DNA of 64,000 nt from Nautilus pompilius (GCA_018389105.1 JACATO010001663.1:77501-141500); one strand, 5' to 3'. Counted from the stretch's first letter, positions 1 to 13,862 are shown. The notes: generated from the letters alone by a model not told the origin. A program made the numbers and translations.

Positions 1-39
1 ACCATGAAAGCCCCCCCCAACTTTAGAAAATAGATGTAT

Positions 40-175
40 TATGTAGCGCACCGGTCTGGCGTGGCTGATGGCGCGGGTTTGAATCCCGTCGGATTGACGA
101 TCTGTCACGGCACAATTTCTTCTTGCTCTTCAGTACCAGCCTCTCTGCGTGGGGTTTCTCCCACAGCTTAATAAG
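40..175 (+). mobile_element. tRNA-derived SINE, family A, copy 1
   Basis: A tRNA-like head has a box A-like stretch near 44-54 (TAGCGCACCGG) and a clear box B near 97-108 (GGTTTGAATCCC). It is followed by a C/T-rich body (TTTCTTCTTGCTCTTCAG) and a tail containing GGGTTTCTCCCACA. The same order of head, pyrimidine-rich body and TTTCCTCNCACATCTAAA-like tail recurs at 7.1, 13.7, 44.5 and 56.4 kb, which is what makes this a family and not a lone tRNA relic. The head does not fold with a matching acceptor stem, so it is not a working tRNA gene. The element is non-coding and would have depended on a LINE for movement. The internal promoter assignment is by motif only. Confidence 0.55.
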
Positions 176-1386
176 GAGTTCCAGTGGGGACCTTTTGCTT
201 AGCCGCTCGCTGCACCTCGCTAAAGTAACCGGTCCCTAGTTCTCCGGTTTCTGCTGGTAGGGGGTCGAGTGCCAGACCACCCGTGCTTCGGTTCCTTTGC
301 GCCGATTCTGGCGCCGGAAGGGATTATGTATGCATTTATTCTGGAGTTTTTGTTTTTGTTTTTTTAATACAATTTCAGCATCTTTTATCAAAGGTTGCAT
401 ATCCTTTAAAAATAGCCGTATTCTTCGAACCGTTAGTGTTACAAGAAGCTACTCCTCTCTTCCCGCCGGCTCCATAAGTAGCTGGATCGCGTGGGATTTC
501 GCACACCAGCCGATGTGTGTTCGAACCCCCATTACAAACTGCCGTTATTACCGTGTGTCGCGAACTGTCTGGAACCCTGCCGACCCCTGATCGCCTTCTT
601 ACGGAAGAAAAGCCGCGTGGACACTTCGCGCCTTCCTTTTTTAGCCTTACACGAGATATAGAAAGTACCACGGGAGGGCGGGGCGCGACTGTCTGAACTT
701 TGCCAAGTGTTTTTGCAGAGGCAACAAAGAAGCAAAGTATCTATTGTTTTGTTTGCCCCGCCTCCTCCTCCTCCTCCTCCTCCAGTCGTGTTCATCGACA
801 TCCAGCGATCGCTCTGTAGAAACGGACGATTCCGTTATTAGCTCGGAGTTGCTTTCGGGTCGGGCTGTTTGTGTAAGGACGACAATCGGGCCAACTGCGG
901 TTCGAACCCACCTAGTCCTCCGTGGGCAGGCAGGCAGGCTGGGTTTGTGGTGGTTAGCTCGTGTGGACGTGGACTTAATTAAATTAACCGACCAGGGGGG
1001 GGGGGTTGGTTGTTGTTGTTGTTGTCTCTTTTTAAACTTTGAAATAGAAAAAAAAAAGTTTTTTCAAACGCGGAACTGTAAGCAATAGTTCACGAAATAA
1101 TTGTGGAATTGTTAAACTGTGTTTAGGGATTCGAATTTGATATTTTTCAGGCAACAATTAAATAAATATATAATACGTTTTCTACGTCATCTTTATAAGA
1201 CGGTTTCGGGAATCTACTTCCCCGGCTGTTAGCGAGCGACTGGCTGTCGTAGTCACGTGTCCAAATCTGGAGGAACCCTCGTGATTACACGAGACTTAGT
1301 TAAAGGTAAAACCACAAATGCCCAACCAGTTACAGAATTCCAGCTCGGTTTTTCCTCAGCTTTCGAGAAAACGTCAGTGGGGAGGG
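176..1386. other. No gene seen; low-complexity patches and a possible tRNA-like head
   Basis: No coding region is recognised. At about 476-540 there is a weak tRNA-like arrangement (TAGCTGGATCG as box A, GTGTTCGAACCCCC as box B) that may be another SINE head. A second isolated GGTTCGAACCC at about 898-910 has no convincing box A. A (CTC)n run lies at 761-783, a G run near 993-1003, and a short (TTG)n run near 1006-1024. The open frames across this stretch mostly read through these simple repeats. Confidence 0.4.
761..783. repeat. (CTC)n trinucleotide microsatellite
   Basis: About seven uninterrupted copies of CTC. A glycine run predicted on the opposite strand is a product of this repeat. 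Confidence 0.9.
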
Positions 1387-1662
1387 GGAGAGAGAGAGAG
1401 ATGAAGAGATGAGAGATGAGAGATGAAGAGAGAGAGAGAGATGAAAAGATGGAGAGAGAGAGAGAGAGATGAAAAGATGGAGAGAGAGAGAGAGATGAAG
1501 AGATGGAGAGATGAAGAGAGAGAGATGAAGAGAGAGATGAAGAGATGAAGAGATGGAGAGAGAGAGATGAAGAGAGAGATGTAGAGATGGAGAGAGAGAG
1601 AGAGATGAAGAGAGAGAGAGAGAGAGATGGGGAGAGAGAGAGAGATGGTGAGAGAGAGACCT
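1387..1662. repeat. Compound (GA)n / GATGAAGAG microsatellite
   Basis: About 275 bp of almost pure purine on this strand. GA runs are broken by GATGAA and GATGG insertions. Seen on the other strand this is (CT)n with TTCATCTCTC insertions, the same compound unit as the arrays at 27.7 and 45.8 kb. The serine/leucine-rich and glutamate/arginine-rich frames across it are artefacts of the repeat. Confidence 0.95.
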
Positions 1663-4600
1663 TTTTTCGTCGTCTCGTTGTTTGCCTCTCCCTTAAAAAC
1701 AGCGGCGCACCCTCCCCCCCCCTCGGGGGTTGAAATGGTTTGGCCTCCGGAGCCGTTACGCCGAAAGTTTCTTTCTTACGGGTCGTCCAAGCCCCTTGTT
1801 CTCGAATTTCTTCACTGGTGAAGCCCCCATTGAAATCCAAACAAATTTCCTTTTCTGTCTGGGGGTTTAAAAATAAAAGAAAAAACAAAAACAAGAAGGA
1901 TAAGAATCTAGCCGCACGTTTCGTTACTTAGCGGTGGCCATTCGAGTTTGTTTCGGCTTAAAATAAAGTACAATCAGTCGGTCCCGAGCGGAATAGACGG
2001 TTTACTTAACCTGGCGGCTTTGAGAAGGGTGAACTCGGAATCTATCACCTGTGATGTAATCTTTGACATTTTTACGACGGGCAGCCATTGTTCGCCGATA
2101 TTCTCTCTTGACAGGGTGCTATTTTCTCTTTATTGTTATGTCTAAAAGAAGAAGGTGATATCTGTTCCAGTCCCTTCATCTCCCGAAAAAGAAGCTGCGA
2201 TTGTAAACTGACCTACATACTCGGTGTTTTCTGAGGATAAATGGAGGATGGGCTGTATTCTGTATCCTGGGCGAAGAGGAAAGTTGGTGGGGGGGGAGAG
2301 GAAGGGAGTATGCAGTCTCCCTAGTTGACAGACCTTTAATTTTGTTTATTTTGTCCCAGAGAGAGAAAGAATTATGTGTAGTTTTGGTCCGTGTTGACCA
2401 GCGGCATACGGTACCACTAGTTAAAAAGTTTTTTTAAAAAAAGGCAAATGACATTAACATTAATTAAAAACAACAAAAAGATAGGTTTTTTTTTAGTCCT
2501 GAGTGCATCCTTCTTATCCTGTGCTTGGTCTCCATCTCATACACGTTCACTCTTACACCCTTCCTGCGAAACGTGTCCAGCCCATCTTACTCTCGCCTCT
2601 CTCATGATTTCCGCGATCGGCGGATACTCCATCAGACTATCGCATCTCTCTTCCGCGCATCCTTACTCATCGCTGGTGGCCATTCTCGGTTTACCGGCAG
2701 CCCTTGCTGTTGAAGGTAGCTGTCAAACGTTTCTCTTCCTGGGGCGCGGTTCGTGGTAAAGATGCCCGATTTGCCAAGTTCTCGTTCAAACAGAAGAGAA
2801 CGAACGAAATTAGAAATCAACCTTAATTGTATCACCCCCTTCTTCCTATCCGCTATTGCACTCGACTGTCAGTGTTGTCCGGCACCCGGAACGCTAGCAG
2901 TCAGGTCCGGGAGGGGGCGCTGTCTGGCACCGGAAACGTTGATGAACGAAAACCTTTCTGTTACACGCCGACTTCCGCCGACCTAGATTTGTGTGTGACA
3001 GAGTGCCGCCGTTTGAACAGATGTGGACTTGTGTATACTGCAGAGTATGAGTTCATAACAAGGGAGGAACATAACCGGGCTACGTTAACAGACGTGAGTT
3101 TGTTGTTGCACTGCATTACGTAAGACGACTTTGGAAAAACGTACACGGCAGGTTTACCGTAAAGGCGCTATACTTCCGCATTTCCTTATAAGGAATGGCG
3201 TGATTACGCATCGTGCATTGGTTCCTTGGCTTTATCTTTAAAGTAAACATTATAATAAGTGTCTTTGACTGGGCATGTGTTTATAAGACCAGTGCTTATT
3301 TCAGTTCTTTCTAAAGCAGTATAGAACACTACTTAACTTCTGTGTAGGCGCGGGATAGGGTTAATTTATTTCACTTTTATAGATACTCTCGCTTTTCTTC
3401 GTTTAATTTTATATTCATTTTCTTCGTCCTCTTTCTTTCCTTCTTTTAATCTCAGGCACAGCGAAGATATAACGATTTTATGTTGCCTTTTTTTTTCATG
3501 AACGACATTTCAATTTTATTACAATGCACTGATTTCGGCGCAAACGGGTTATGGAAGAGGGATAACAAATTCCCTAATGTATTGTCTTCTGGCCCTATTC
3601 TCCTGATCGCTTCTTCACGCTTGACAGGTTCCGGCGTTCTTTGATGTCGGCAAAATAAATATTGAGGCAGCGAAATAGGTAAAGAGACCGCGTGGCCATC
3701 GATCTTCGAATCAAAACGGTCAATTGTGCAGGAGAGATAATCTGAAATTGACTCCATCACCTCGCCGCTTCAGAACGGAAATCATTAGCAGTCGGTCGGT
3801 CGGGCGTTCAGAACCCCACCTCCTCTGCCTTCCAGACTAGTTTTGGGTCACGTGATCGTATTTAATGGCGAGGCTATTGCATTTACACATCTCTATCACC
3901 GTCTGCGCCTTTATAACGGCGGGCATTTTGTCGGAACACTGAGCTACATGATTAGGAAATCACCCTCTTTTTTTTTTGAGTTTCGGGATGGGGAGAGAAG
4001 TCAGGGCTTCAGAACCTATTATATACGGGTCGGCTGATACGGTAGAGTCGACACAAACACCAGAGGCAACACCGACAATCGGTGACAATGACACGCCTAA
4101 CAGAGGTGAAGGCCGAGCGCATTAAACCTCAGCGAGACGTTGGTTGGTCTCACCTACACTGCTGGCTGATCGCACCGGCGCTCGTCAAGACGAATCGAAT
4201 CTACACCGATTTGGAGATCAAAGCTGAGCTAATAGCCAATTACGCTAACTCGATCAACTTGAAACTGCGCGAGCAGCTGCTGAACCTGACGCTATTATCA
4301 AAACTACACGGTTGGCTGATCAAACAAACTTGTTTTTGCAGTGATGACAGTCCAGCCAGTGCGTCTGTGCGAACTAATAAGCGGATCAATTCCCGTTGCC
4401 AGTCTCTACAAACAAGTAACCGTGTGCGTTTGAGACATGATTATAGTGGTCGTCGTTTGTCTTGTTAAATCAGAAACTAGAAACAATCAAAATCTGACTT
4501 GTTGTATTGCATCGCATCTAGTTCTCTTCCCGCCCCTCCTTTGGGGCTTTTAGATGCCAATATAAGGCGAAATGAAGAATTTTTTCGGCAAAACTTTCGA

Positions 4601-7090
4601 AGCCTTGTTGGAGCGGAGCCGAAGCCAGACTTACTTCACGACTAAAAGCATTTTTTGTGATACATTACTTGTATATCATTAATCTTAATAGAATTTCAGC
4701 AAGTTTAAACTTTCCATACTTTTCAAGCGAGCGCCATCGTCTTGAGAGATGATATACTGCAGGGCGGCACCCTGCGTCACCCCCTATTATTCAATTTCCG
4801 TTTGAAAAGAAACAACGTCGACAACACAAAATGGCGGTCCAGGAAATCTCGACATGAGAACATTCGATTAACTATTTCTTATACCCATTTGGTAATAGAT
4901 GATTATTAATTTCAACAATGAAGCTAAAGCATAAATAAAGTGAGGTATGTATATCAGACCTGTGAGGACCTCGTTATACTACTCACTGCTCTAGGCGCAG
5001 CTCGGAGCACGAGGCTGCGGACTGGCGAACAAACGTGGGGCCTGGATGGACACCCAGTTGATGTATCTCCTGGGATTAGAGAGACGGCGGCAGTAGCACA
5101 AAACTCTCTCCATAAATTGATCCTTTCGCTGGGATTCAACCTTTCCTCGACAGCTGCCGACCACTTAGAGTATACGGAGTGGTGCGTGGCCACAGAAATT
5201 GTCGAATATCTCGGACACGGGGACGTGGGTGGTATTTCTTCCAAACCGGCTATGACCCCTTGATTAGGCGCCCGCACGACGGTTCCAAGGGTCCTCTTAT
5301 GGAACTGCCCTGGTCGGTACCTTCTTTGGACGAGCTAGTCCGAAGGGAATTTCAACCAAGGGAGTCTTCGGCGGACAGGGCCGGTTCTTTGAAGAAGACG
5401 ACGACGCCGCACTCTTTTGGTTTATTAAATAAAAAGGATTTAAAAAACAAACAAACAATTAATACCATTAGGAGGATAAAAACAACTCCCCCCATCGAGA
5501 AGGTCAAGAAGAGAGTGATGTTGAGGAAACCACTCGCTTTCGAACAATACAACCGACTCGGCTTTAATCCCCTCGCCCCTTTTTTGTTCCAAACTACCGA
5601 GTGCTACTTGCGAATCGACCTACGTATTTGTTCCCACACATCAGCGCTGCACCTAGAGCTTTATGCTATTACAGTTGCACGTGACTGCTTGGCGCAAAAC
5701 AACTGTGGATGGACCCGGCGACCTACGGGGCTGCTCCTTTCAAAGTCGGTCCGACATTCTCTCTATTTGTTAGATATGTAAGAAAGGTCTCATCGCCTCG
5801 TGAAAGGGTTTTTTTTCTTCTTCTTCAAAGGATGCGCGAGCGATATCCTTTCTCGTTTTCTTTGTCAAGTTTTGACTGCTGAGAAAATTCAGTCCTGTTT
5901 TTTTTCTTTCTATCTATCGTTGACATCAGACTTGTTTCAGCTGCTTTACGATAGAACCCTGAGCCAGGCGGCTTCCTTCAGTCGGGTGGGCGTCTTTCAG
6001 CGCGACTCTTGGGCTGTAGGAAAACGTCACAGTCAGAAGACAGCGTGTGACATACGGGCCGAACTGGCCCCCCCCCAAACCGTCGGAGCCCTGGCGCTTC
6101 CAGTAACTTCCTCCTCCAACACGACTTTTGTTTTCAGTTTTATGTGGCGAAAGCTTGGAAATCGGTCGGACCGGTGAAAGGGTAGAATCCGGGTTTAAGG
6201 GGAGTTTGGTTTTGAACGATGAGAGCGGAGAAAGTAGTTCTTTCTTCGAGATACGCGAGGCGTAAACCGGCGACGAATGGCACTTAATACCCAGCTTCGT
6301 ATTTTCATTATTCTATAAAGAATTTTGTTCTGTTTTTTTGTTGTTGCCGTATCTGTTAAAGTAGGTTTGAATTTATTATATATATATATGGTTCAATACA
6401 TTTCCCGCGGGTTCCTACTGGAAAGATGCAGTTTTGTTAACGATAAACTGCTGAAAAGGTAGATAACCGTAATTTTTTGTTGTTTTTTGTATGGGTTCAT
6501 AATTTGGAAGGGGTGCGCGCGGGTGTCTTCATATTTCCTCTTTTGTTTTGCCAATTTTTTCGCTGAGGATTTAGTAGCAATGTTTTATTGATAATGTGTG
6601 CTTGTGTGCGTGTGTGTGTGCAGTATTAATGATGTAACAGAGTTGCATCCCTTCCGTCATAGCCTTATAATTTAAATATACTACTACAAGTACGGCGGGG
6701 CTTAGCGTACCGTTATCTTACTCAACATAATCTGTCCGTACCAAAGCAGATTTCTTTTGCTCACAAAGTTTACTGTTTGTTTGTTTGTTTTTAAACGTTG
6801 ATAGTAAATAAAATCCAGGATTTCCTGCTTGTTTTTTTGTTTTTACTCCCCCCCAAAAGCATTTGATTATCTAAAAACATCTTTCGAAAGATGATTTATT
6901 TCGCTCTGAGAAATTGTTAAACGGTTCCAATGACACCCCATCTCTCCCACTCCCCTTCCGCACAAGGTTTTGCCTATTTTCTAACGTGAAACGATGAAGG
7001 GTTACAGGTCAGTCCCGCTCCACGGCGACCTCTTCCGGATTGGAGGAGGCGTGTCTCTTTCGGAAAGGAAAAACTCCTACTGGAGCGGTT
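1663..7090. other. Unique DNA without a recognised gene
   Basis: I see no domain, repeat family or RNA gene that I can name. The longest balanced frames are at 4082-4468 (+, 128 codons) and 5179-5781 (+, 200 codons). Neither resembles a known family, and the second runs through A-rich low-complexity sequence. The motif TGGCTGAT occurs at about 4151 and 4313, with the related CGGCTGAT at about 4032, which is not enough to define a repeat. Short AT dinucleotide runs lie near 6380 and a TG run near 6607. This may be intergenic or intronic. Confidence 0.4.
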
Positions 7091-7091
7091 T

Positions 7092-7185
7092 GTTTCTAGA
7101 TGCAGCAGGAAGCCCCGGCCGGCCCGGGGAAGAAGAGCGACGAAGAGGCGGTACGCCAACCAGGAACCGAAATCGGGCCCGACCG
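7092..7185 (-). mobile_element. SINE family A tail and body fragment, copy 2
   Basis: Read on the plus strand, the order is TTTCTAGATG, a GGAAGCCCCGGCCGGCC stretch, GAAGAAGAGCGACGAAGAGG, GGTACGCCAACC and ACCGAAATCGGG. This matches the copy at 56.35-56.46 kb block by block, including the GGTACGCCAA-N-CC(A)G block, so it is a minus-strand family A element. It stops before box B and runs into a (GTA)n microsatellite, so the tRNA head is missing or replaced. Confidence 0.55.
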
Positions 7186-7208
7186 TAGTAGTAGTAGTAG
7201 TAGTAGTA
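7185..7208. repeat. (GTA)n trinucleotide microsatellite
   Basis: Eight copies of GTA at the truncated head side of SINE copy 2. Confidence 0.9.
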
Positions 7209-8442
7209 AGTCCACTATACTAACCACCAGACTTCCTTCCCGTCTGTCCCTATACTATACACGCTACGTCAGTAAGAATTACCAAAAAAAAGTTACGTTC
7301 CTTGCGGTAGAACAAAAGAAGAGATTTCGGTAAACCGCCAGCGTGCATGGTTAATGGAGACGTTGGTTAGGGCCAATGTACCGCTCTCTCTGCCTGCCAG
7401 TTAGTCCACCAAACCGTTTTATGTAGCCGATATTTAACTGGAGTTCGAGCGAGTTAGAAACTTTCCATAAAAGTTATATATATATATGAGAAACTGTCAA
7501 ACCTTTAACCATAATCAGATCAGGCCTTCACGAAGTCGGGTTACGATAATCCAGTTTATGGATTAAGCAGTGCTGTTCTGAACCATTGTGGACTGTTCCG
7601 ACCGTACATAGGAGTTATAGCGAAGACACTTACGACTTCTTTCCTTTGAATGTTGTCTTTTGGTCAGATTCTAGGAATAATTTTCTTCGGACGCCTACAG
7701 AAAGTTTCAGGCAGCAATTTCTCGACGTATTCTTATAAAACAAAAGGACAAAATTTAAAAAAAAAAAAAAAGAAGAAGAAGAAACGATAGCAAAACAGTT
7801 ACCAGATCTTGATTTGCTGTTTTTGGTAGCAAAATCCTGATGTCACCTCTCAACAACTGTTTGACGTAACCTCAGCCGGACATTCGCTACTTCACGCTAT
7901 TAAGATGAACACTTATAATGTATTTGCGGCATTTAAAAATTAAATGACGTGGAACTCATTTAATGTTGAATAAAAGCAAACAGTTGATTACACGAAGGAT
8001 TCTTAGTCGTAAAAGAAGAAGGAAAAAATAGGCAATAAATATCTAGGAATTCAGGATTCCTAACAGTGTTAAATCTTATCAATAGAATGTACTTCTGCTG
8101 AACGTTTTGGTTAATAGAGTTATAACAGCGAAACCGAGGATGATAATTGTGGGGAGGAAACACGGACTAGCTGTATTCAGTTGAGGCCACGTTTTAAGAA
8201 AATACTTTTGCTCGCGACTCAGACAACTGACAAAACATGCAATGCTTAGCGCGACAATACGTACTCGTAGATATGTAAGGTCCTCTCTATGACTCTCTGT
8301 TGTTTTGTTTTTTTTCAGTAGAGAAATTTCCTTATTTAAAAATAGTGTAACGAACTTAATTTGTGTTATCACTCTCCCCAGGCAATCTCAGTATTGTTTA
8401 TACATTCTGTAACTTAGAAAGAACTAACAGTCAACTAAACAC

Positions 8443-8444
<2 letters not shown>
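7209..8444. other. No gene seen
   Basis: AT-rich sequence with a short AT run near 7477-7487 and an A-rich GAA run near 7758-7783. Nothing coding or repetitive that I can name. Confidence 0.4.
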
Positions 8445-8496
<52 letters not shown>

Positions 8497-8528
8497 GTCT
8501 CTCTGTCTCTCTCCCTCTCTTTCTCTCT
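8445..8528. repeat. (CT)n microsatellite
   Basis: About 84 bp of CT, with TGTCTC interruptions in the right half. Confidence 0.95.
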
Positions 8529-8946
8529 CATATGTGGTTATCTGAATACGGAAGTTATTCTGATAACGAATGAAATACGTTTACGTAATATTCAAGATTA
8601 CAGCGTGCAGTTTCTCTCACAAATCTTGCATGATTTAAAGCTGATATTCGAAAGTTGCTTTTAAAGTATAAGGTAATTTAGGACATTTTGCCTCATGTTG
8701 GTGATAGGTGGTAAGAACACTTAGATTCCTATCTCTTGATCTTTGAATTCAGCATTGAAAAGTACTGTATTTCTGCCTTTCTATTTGGTGGGACGTGCAA
8801 CGACAAGATTCTGTAGCCATTTTTTTCATTAGTCGTTTCCGTTTGTTTTTTTTTTTGATGTTACAAGCGACCTGAACTGGTCGCTCACGATGTTTTTGTT
8901 GTAGGTTCTTCTCTTATAACGTTTTATCCCAATTCCCTAGCGCGGA

Positions 8947-8953
8947 ATTATTA

Positions 8954-9002
<49 letters not shown>
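8947..9002. repeat. (ATT)n microsatellite
   Basis: About 17 copies of ATT, with one break near 8953. One of five ATT/AAT arrays in the window. Confidence 0.95.
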
Positions 9003-12000
9003 CGATGCTTAAAGTGTAATCAAACCACTCTGAAAGCAATGGCTGAACATTGGTGACCACAGCGTCAGTGTGGCACAATAATCACGTGATACCAGACCCC
9101 GCCGTCATCATTTGAGTTCTTAGTGTCTGCGTCTTTCCTTCCTGGTCGCTCGTTGCCGAATTATGTGTAAAACAGTACATAAAAAAGGACCGGAAGAAGC
9201 TGAACTAATTAACACAAACTAGAATTTTCCACAAACAGATCTAGCCAGAACTGAATAGAGTATAACTTGGAACTCATAGATCCATGGAAGAACAAATGGA
9301 CAACAATCGATCGCGAAATCAGGAAAGAAATAGTAAATTTATTGTTTTAAAGGTCCAGAATAATAATATATTGGTACTTAAAGATGGTCGGGAGGGGGCT
9401 GATTCGAGTTTAATGTCGATTCGTTAGTTATTTAAATATCTCTGTTGGCGAGTTATCTGTGAGTTGTTGTTGATCTACGGTGTTTGGTGGTGAAGTCTCC
9501 GAGGATGGGTGCCTAGCGTGGCGCTGATACATGGATAATATATAATCCCAGAGTAAGAAATTCCTTGGCGGTGCCACCCCTTTTGGAAAACTATATTAAT
9601 TAAATAAATAAATACAACGAAATGTTATCCGTGATAAATCGACTCTTCTTTTTTTTAAATAGTTCATCGATTAAAAAAAATTAAAAATCTAAAACGCAGT
9701 TTGTGAGCGACATGCAGTATTTTCCAGATGACAGTTTGATGGACACTGCTTGTGTTCTTGAGTCAGTAAAGGGAGACGACTCGCGGTTGAATGTTGATAG
9801 CCTGTCCGATCCCGCCAACCGCTATCAAGTTCGAGACAGTCGATGCCTACCTAAGGTGTGGTCCCTTAAGAAAATAACCGGTAAGAACTCTGACTGAAAA
9901 GTAAAACGATGGCCTTGAGAACTGTTGCCAGGCGGGTGAGGAAATGAGAAGAGTATAGAATTTGCGGTCCACAGCAACCAGAATCATTTTCAAAACACTG
10001 AACGTAAAGTTGATTAAAGGGTAATCGTTAATTATGCGAGTACCGAAGTGAGTAAACTTGAATTAAACGAAGAGAAGCGGAAATCTTGCCTGTTTAAAAT
10101 AAAAGACACCTTGAAATGTATATACAACTAACAGGACATTTAACTATATACATATAGCAAGAAATACTGAGAAGAATTATACTGATACCGTTGTACGATG
10201 TAGTAACGCGAATTTCTTACTGTTTTAGTTTCTCAGCATCCGTTTTGCCAGTCAGCCATCATTTTGATATCTTCCATTTATTTCATGTCGGTTCATCGAA
10301 AAGAAACATTGCATGCGCTTTGAATAGCCTTTTTAAAAGTGTTGAGTAGTATAGTATCAGCATCTCGTGTCTCCAGATGTGGTGGCACGGATGTCTCTCT
10401 CAGTACGGTTGTTTGCCAGTTATGACCTCACATCCTGTCACATTGCTGTCACGTAAAGGGGGGGCAAACGAGGTAGTGAAACCATAATAACTCTGTTGGG
10501 TATTCTAGAAAATTAAAACCTCTGTTTATTTACTTTAGTTTCTTTCCAGAATTAATTCTAATTGAGAATGTTTCATTTCGCGTCTACATGTTTCTCTATA
10601 GTGCGAGGAGGTGGGCGCAGAGAGGAAGCACCTGACATGGAGATATAGACGCCATTATGCGTTTGTTCGCCATATTTGTAGTGGAAATCACTAAATGTCA
10701 CTGGATGGTTTTAGGAGTCTTTTTCACGGAATGGAGGTCAAGTTTGAAATTGCTGACACTAAGTCTTGTAGCGTCTTTCATTCTTCTGAACAGCTGACCT
10801 GGTAATTGTCCTATTACATGATCTTTCGAATGGCTGCTGTTGGTTTCCAACACGCAGAGTTTCCACATTCGATACGCAGTCAAAACATTTTAAAGGGGCT
10901 ACTTTCGTCCATTTAAATTATCTGCATAAACGACAATCGTATCCAGTTACTATAATTACTCGGCAGCACCGAGTCGTCTCTCCCGGCTGCCATTTCAGCA
11001 TCGAAATGATACACGCAGCATCTACGAGTTGACGCCACTGTTGCGTAATTGCATTTCATAGACTCTGGTAAACTAATAAGAAAAGCAAAGTTGTGGCCAA
11101 AAAAGTTGAATTAACGTGCCATGGGGCTGGAGGCGGTTTGTAATCATGGAATACCACTTCTTTTACGTCATTGCATAGCGGCTCCCCTTTAAGTAGAGCT
11201 ACCATTTTGCGAACTGCCAAAGCACTCACTGATATTTACTGTGGTGGAAGATGTTTAAAATTACTCTGGAATTTATTGATTTTCATATTTTTTATTGATA
11301 AAGCACGCCACACTGTCACAAAAACTGACGGGAGATGTCCGAGCATTGTAATCGTCCCTTCTGCTGCAGCTGGTCATATGTAACGAGTCGTGCGCGCGCC
11401 ACCGTGGTTACCGGAAAGGAATCCGGACAGTTTTTTTTTGAGCGGCTCTGTGATACCGGACTAGAGTGATGGAGTGTATGGCGGAAAAGTTGGCATTTTG
11501 ATATTTGCGTGTTCTCGGTCCGAAAAACTAAACGCCCTCTTTACCTGGCGCTTGCGTGACATTTGCCTGATGCCTTCCCGTCTATTTTGTTTTTTTTTCC
11601 TTGTTTTTTGTTGTTGTTGTTGTTGTTGTCGCATCCTCGATCCTCAAACCATAGGCCAGCATTCTTGGTAAACTTAGCGGACCCTGCCGCCCGTCGAGCG
11701 GGACTAACCGATTTTGCCGAGCGATCGAGAGAGCTTTGCCTTCTCTCCGAAACTGGACGGGGGGGGGATGGGGCAGGGGTGCGTGGTTGGTGATTCCTAC
11801 CCTAGCTTTCCGCTCTCTCTGGCGGCTCCGAGCGGCTTGCCAGCCTTAGTCGGGAAAGGAACGCGATTCCATCACTGAATGGAGAATTTTAAAATCCTAT
11901 CACGACGAACACGAAGCGCTGTGACAGGCCAGTGAAGGATACAGTAAAATACCTGCATTTTAGTGAAGGGAGGAAATAACGGAGAAAAGAGAGAATGCAA

Positions 12001-13720
12001 GAGTGCAGTTTTGTTTCAGCAAAAGTAAACTGAAAGTACGTGGTGCGCCTGCGCGAGAGCGCAGATCGATCTGTCACGTGAGGGGTCAGGCGGCCTCTTT
12101 GACGAGAACCCGGGCTTCTTGTTTATTCTGTAAGCGGCCCCCCCACCCCAAACTGTTACACGCTAAAAGAGAGACTCCTCGTTAAATGGCGAGATTCCTG
12201 AGTGGATTTACACCGTGATCATGAATGAGCCTCGACGTATTTAGTTGCTCCACCTCTACCCCCCTTTGTCTCACGGGCAGGCCTTTCGTCTGCTCAGCCT
12301 GGATTCGTGGCGCGAATCTCTGTTGTTGACAGCGAAATAGTTTCTATTTCTTACGGATATTAATTTGGCGGTAAAAACTTCTGTCGAAAAAAGAAATAAA
12401 AAAATGGGTTGGTGAGAAAAAACTGTTTCTATTCCCACGGGATATTTTTTCCCCCCTAACGAACGGCTTATTAAATATTTCAATGATCTTTTGTGGCTCC
12501 GGTTCGGCGAGGAGGCAGTCGCCATTGGAAGCCATTGTCTCTCGGCCTTCTTTAGATCTGTGAGACTACGATTAGCACGGTCGACCAGACACAGAAGAAT
12601 TCTCGATGGGGGGTCACCAAGTCACTTGCGTTTTCATGGGAGCTGACCCCCTACCGACAGAAAAGCACAGGACGATGAAAAGATTTTTTTCCCCCTTCTT
12701 TATTTTAACCTGTTCGAACGAGCCGGTGATCTGTTTTTTTTTTATTATTATCGTAAATCACAAGCGAGGCTCTCCATTCCGGCCTGCGCTTGGGCCTGGG
12801 TTCCTGCACAGTTTTCATACATTTCTGGAAGGATGGCTCTAATTGGCTTGCTGGCATTTCGAAACACCAATAAAACAAAGCGTTTGTTTAAGGAGAGAGA
12901 GTAATTATTAACGTGAGGGGTTGTTCTAAACGCACGAATGGAAATAGCGGGCTCGGACTCGTGGAACCATCTTTAGTACTTCTTGAAGACGTTGATGAGT
13001 TTTGAAGGCTACTGTGATAAAAACAATAAAACGGAAATAAATGTGAATAATAGAAATGCCAGACAAACCAAGGCTTTAATTGTAATTGGGTTGACTGGCT
13101 GGTAAAGGGAGGTAACTTTAATGAGCGCATGCATCAGGGTTTGTAATTAAAGTTCTCGTGGCATCCAATATAAAGGGAGATAATTGTACATAATTATAGC
13201 CACACACCCCCCCAAAGCATTTTCTTAATGCTTCAATTATGGTTTTCAACATGGCAACTGATAAAAGGGATAAATCTGTTAGGAATAGTCTATCAAGGTT
13301 GTGGTTCGATTCTTCTTCCCTCCGACAAGATTTGGTTACGTTCCACTGTCTGGTTTATTCTCTTTCCATCAGCCACTGGCGCGTTATCTGCTGTTCTCAT
13401 TAAAGCGACGTTTAAAAGGAAGGCAACTACAAATAATCAGAATGGCCTTCTTTTACTATATATATGATTGTTAAAGATTTTAAAAAGTTAAAACTTACTA
13501 TTTTTTTAATGTATACTTTTTATATACAGCTTAATTTTTATTCATAGAACTCAAACAGTATAACATGAATCAAGTTGGATTTAGTTTATTTAATCAGGCC
13601 TTATATCTTGCACAGGTGCGCGGGTTCCTAGGAGCCATACTAGAGAGATGAACAGTTGATATGGTTTTTCTTTGTTACCTTCCTTAACAAATTAGGAGTC
13701 TGCCTACCAGAAATCTTTAT
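9003..13720. other. Unique DNA without a recognised gene
   Basis: No recognisable gene or repeat family. A (TTG)n run lies at 11608-11629 and a G run at 11760-11768. Open frames are short and unremarkable. Confidence 0.4.
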
Positions 13721-13862
13721 TTCTAGATGTGGGAGGAAACTCACACGGCAGGTTGTTGAAGAAATAGCGAGAAGAAACGACGCCAAAACCGACCCGGTGC
13801 CGACTGGGATTCGAACCCCGGCCCTCAACCCTAGTGTTCCGCTGATCTACCACAGTGACGCC
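13721..13862 (-). mobile_element. tRNA-derived SINE, family A, copy 3
   Basis: On the minus strand, a head with box A-like GTGGTAGATCAGCGG and box B GGGTTCGAATCCC is followed by AGTCGGCACCGGGTCGG, a TTTCTTCTCGC body, and the tail GTGTGAGTTTCCTCCCACATC. Copies at 44.5 kb (+) and 56.4 kb (-) share GGTTGANGGC just before box B and the TTTCCTC-CACATCTA tail. This is the best preserved full-length copy. Its length of about 140 bp suits a simple head-plus-tail SINE. Confidence 0.7.

Noticed and set aside
1253-1894. A 213-codon minus-strand frame rich in S and L
   Set aside because: Most of it is the CT/GA array read as codons.
5179-5781. A 200-codon plus-strand frame, the second longest in the window
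   Set aside because: It passes through A-rich low complexity and has no motif. CpG-rich or GC-balanced intergenic DNA gives frames of this size by chance.
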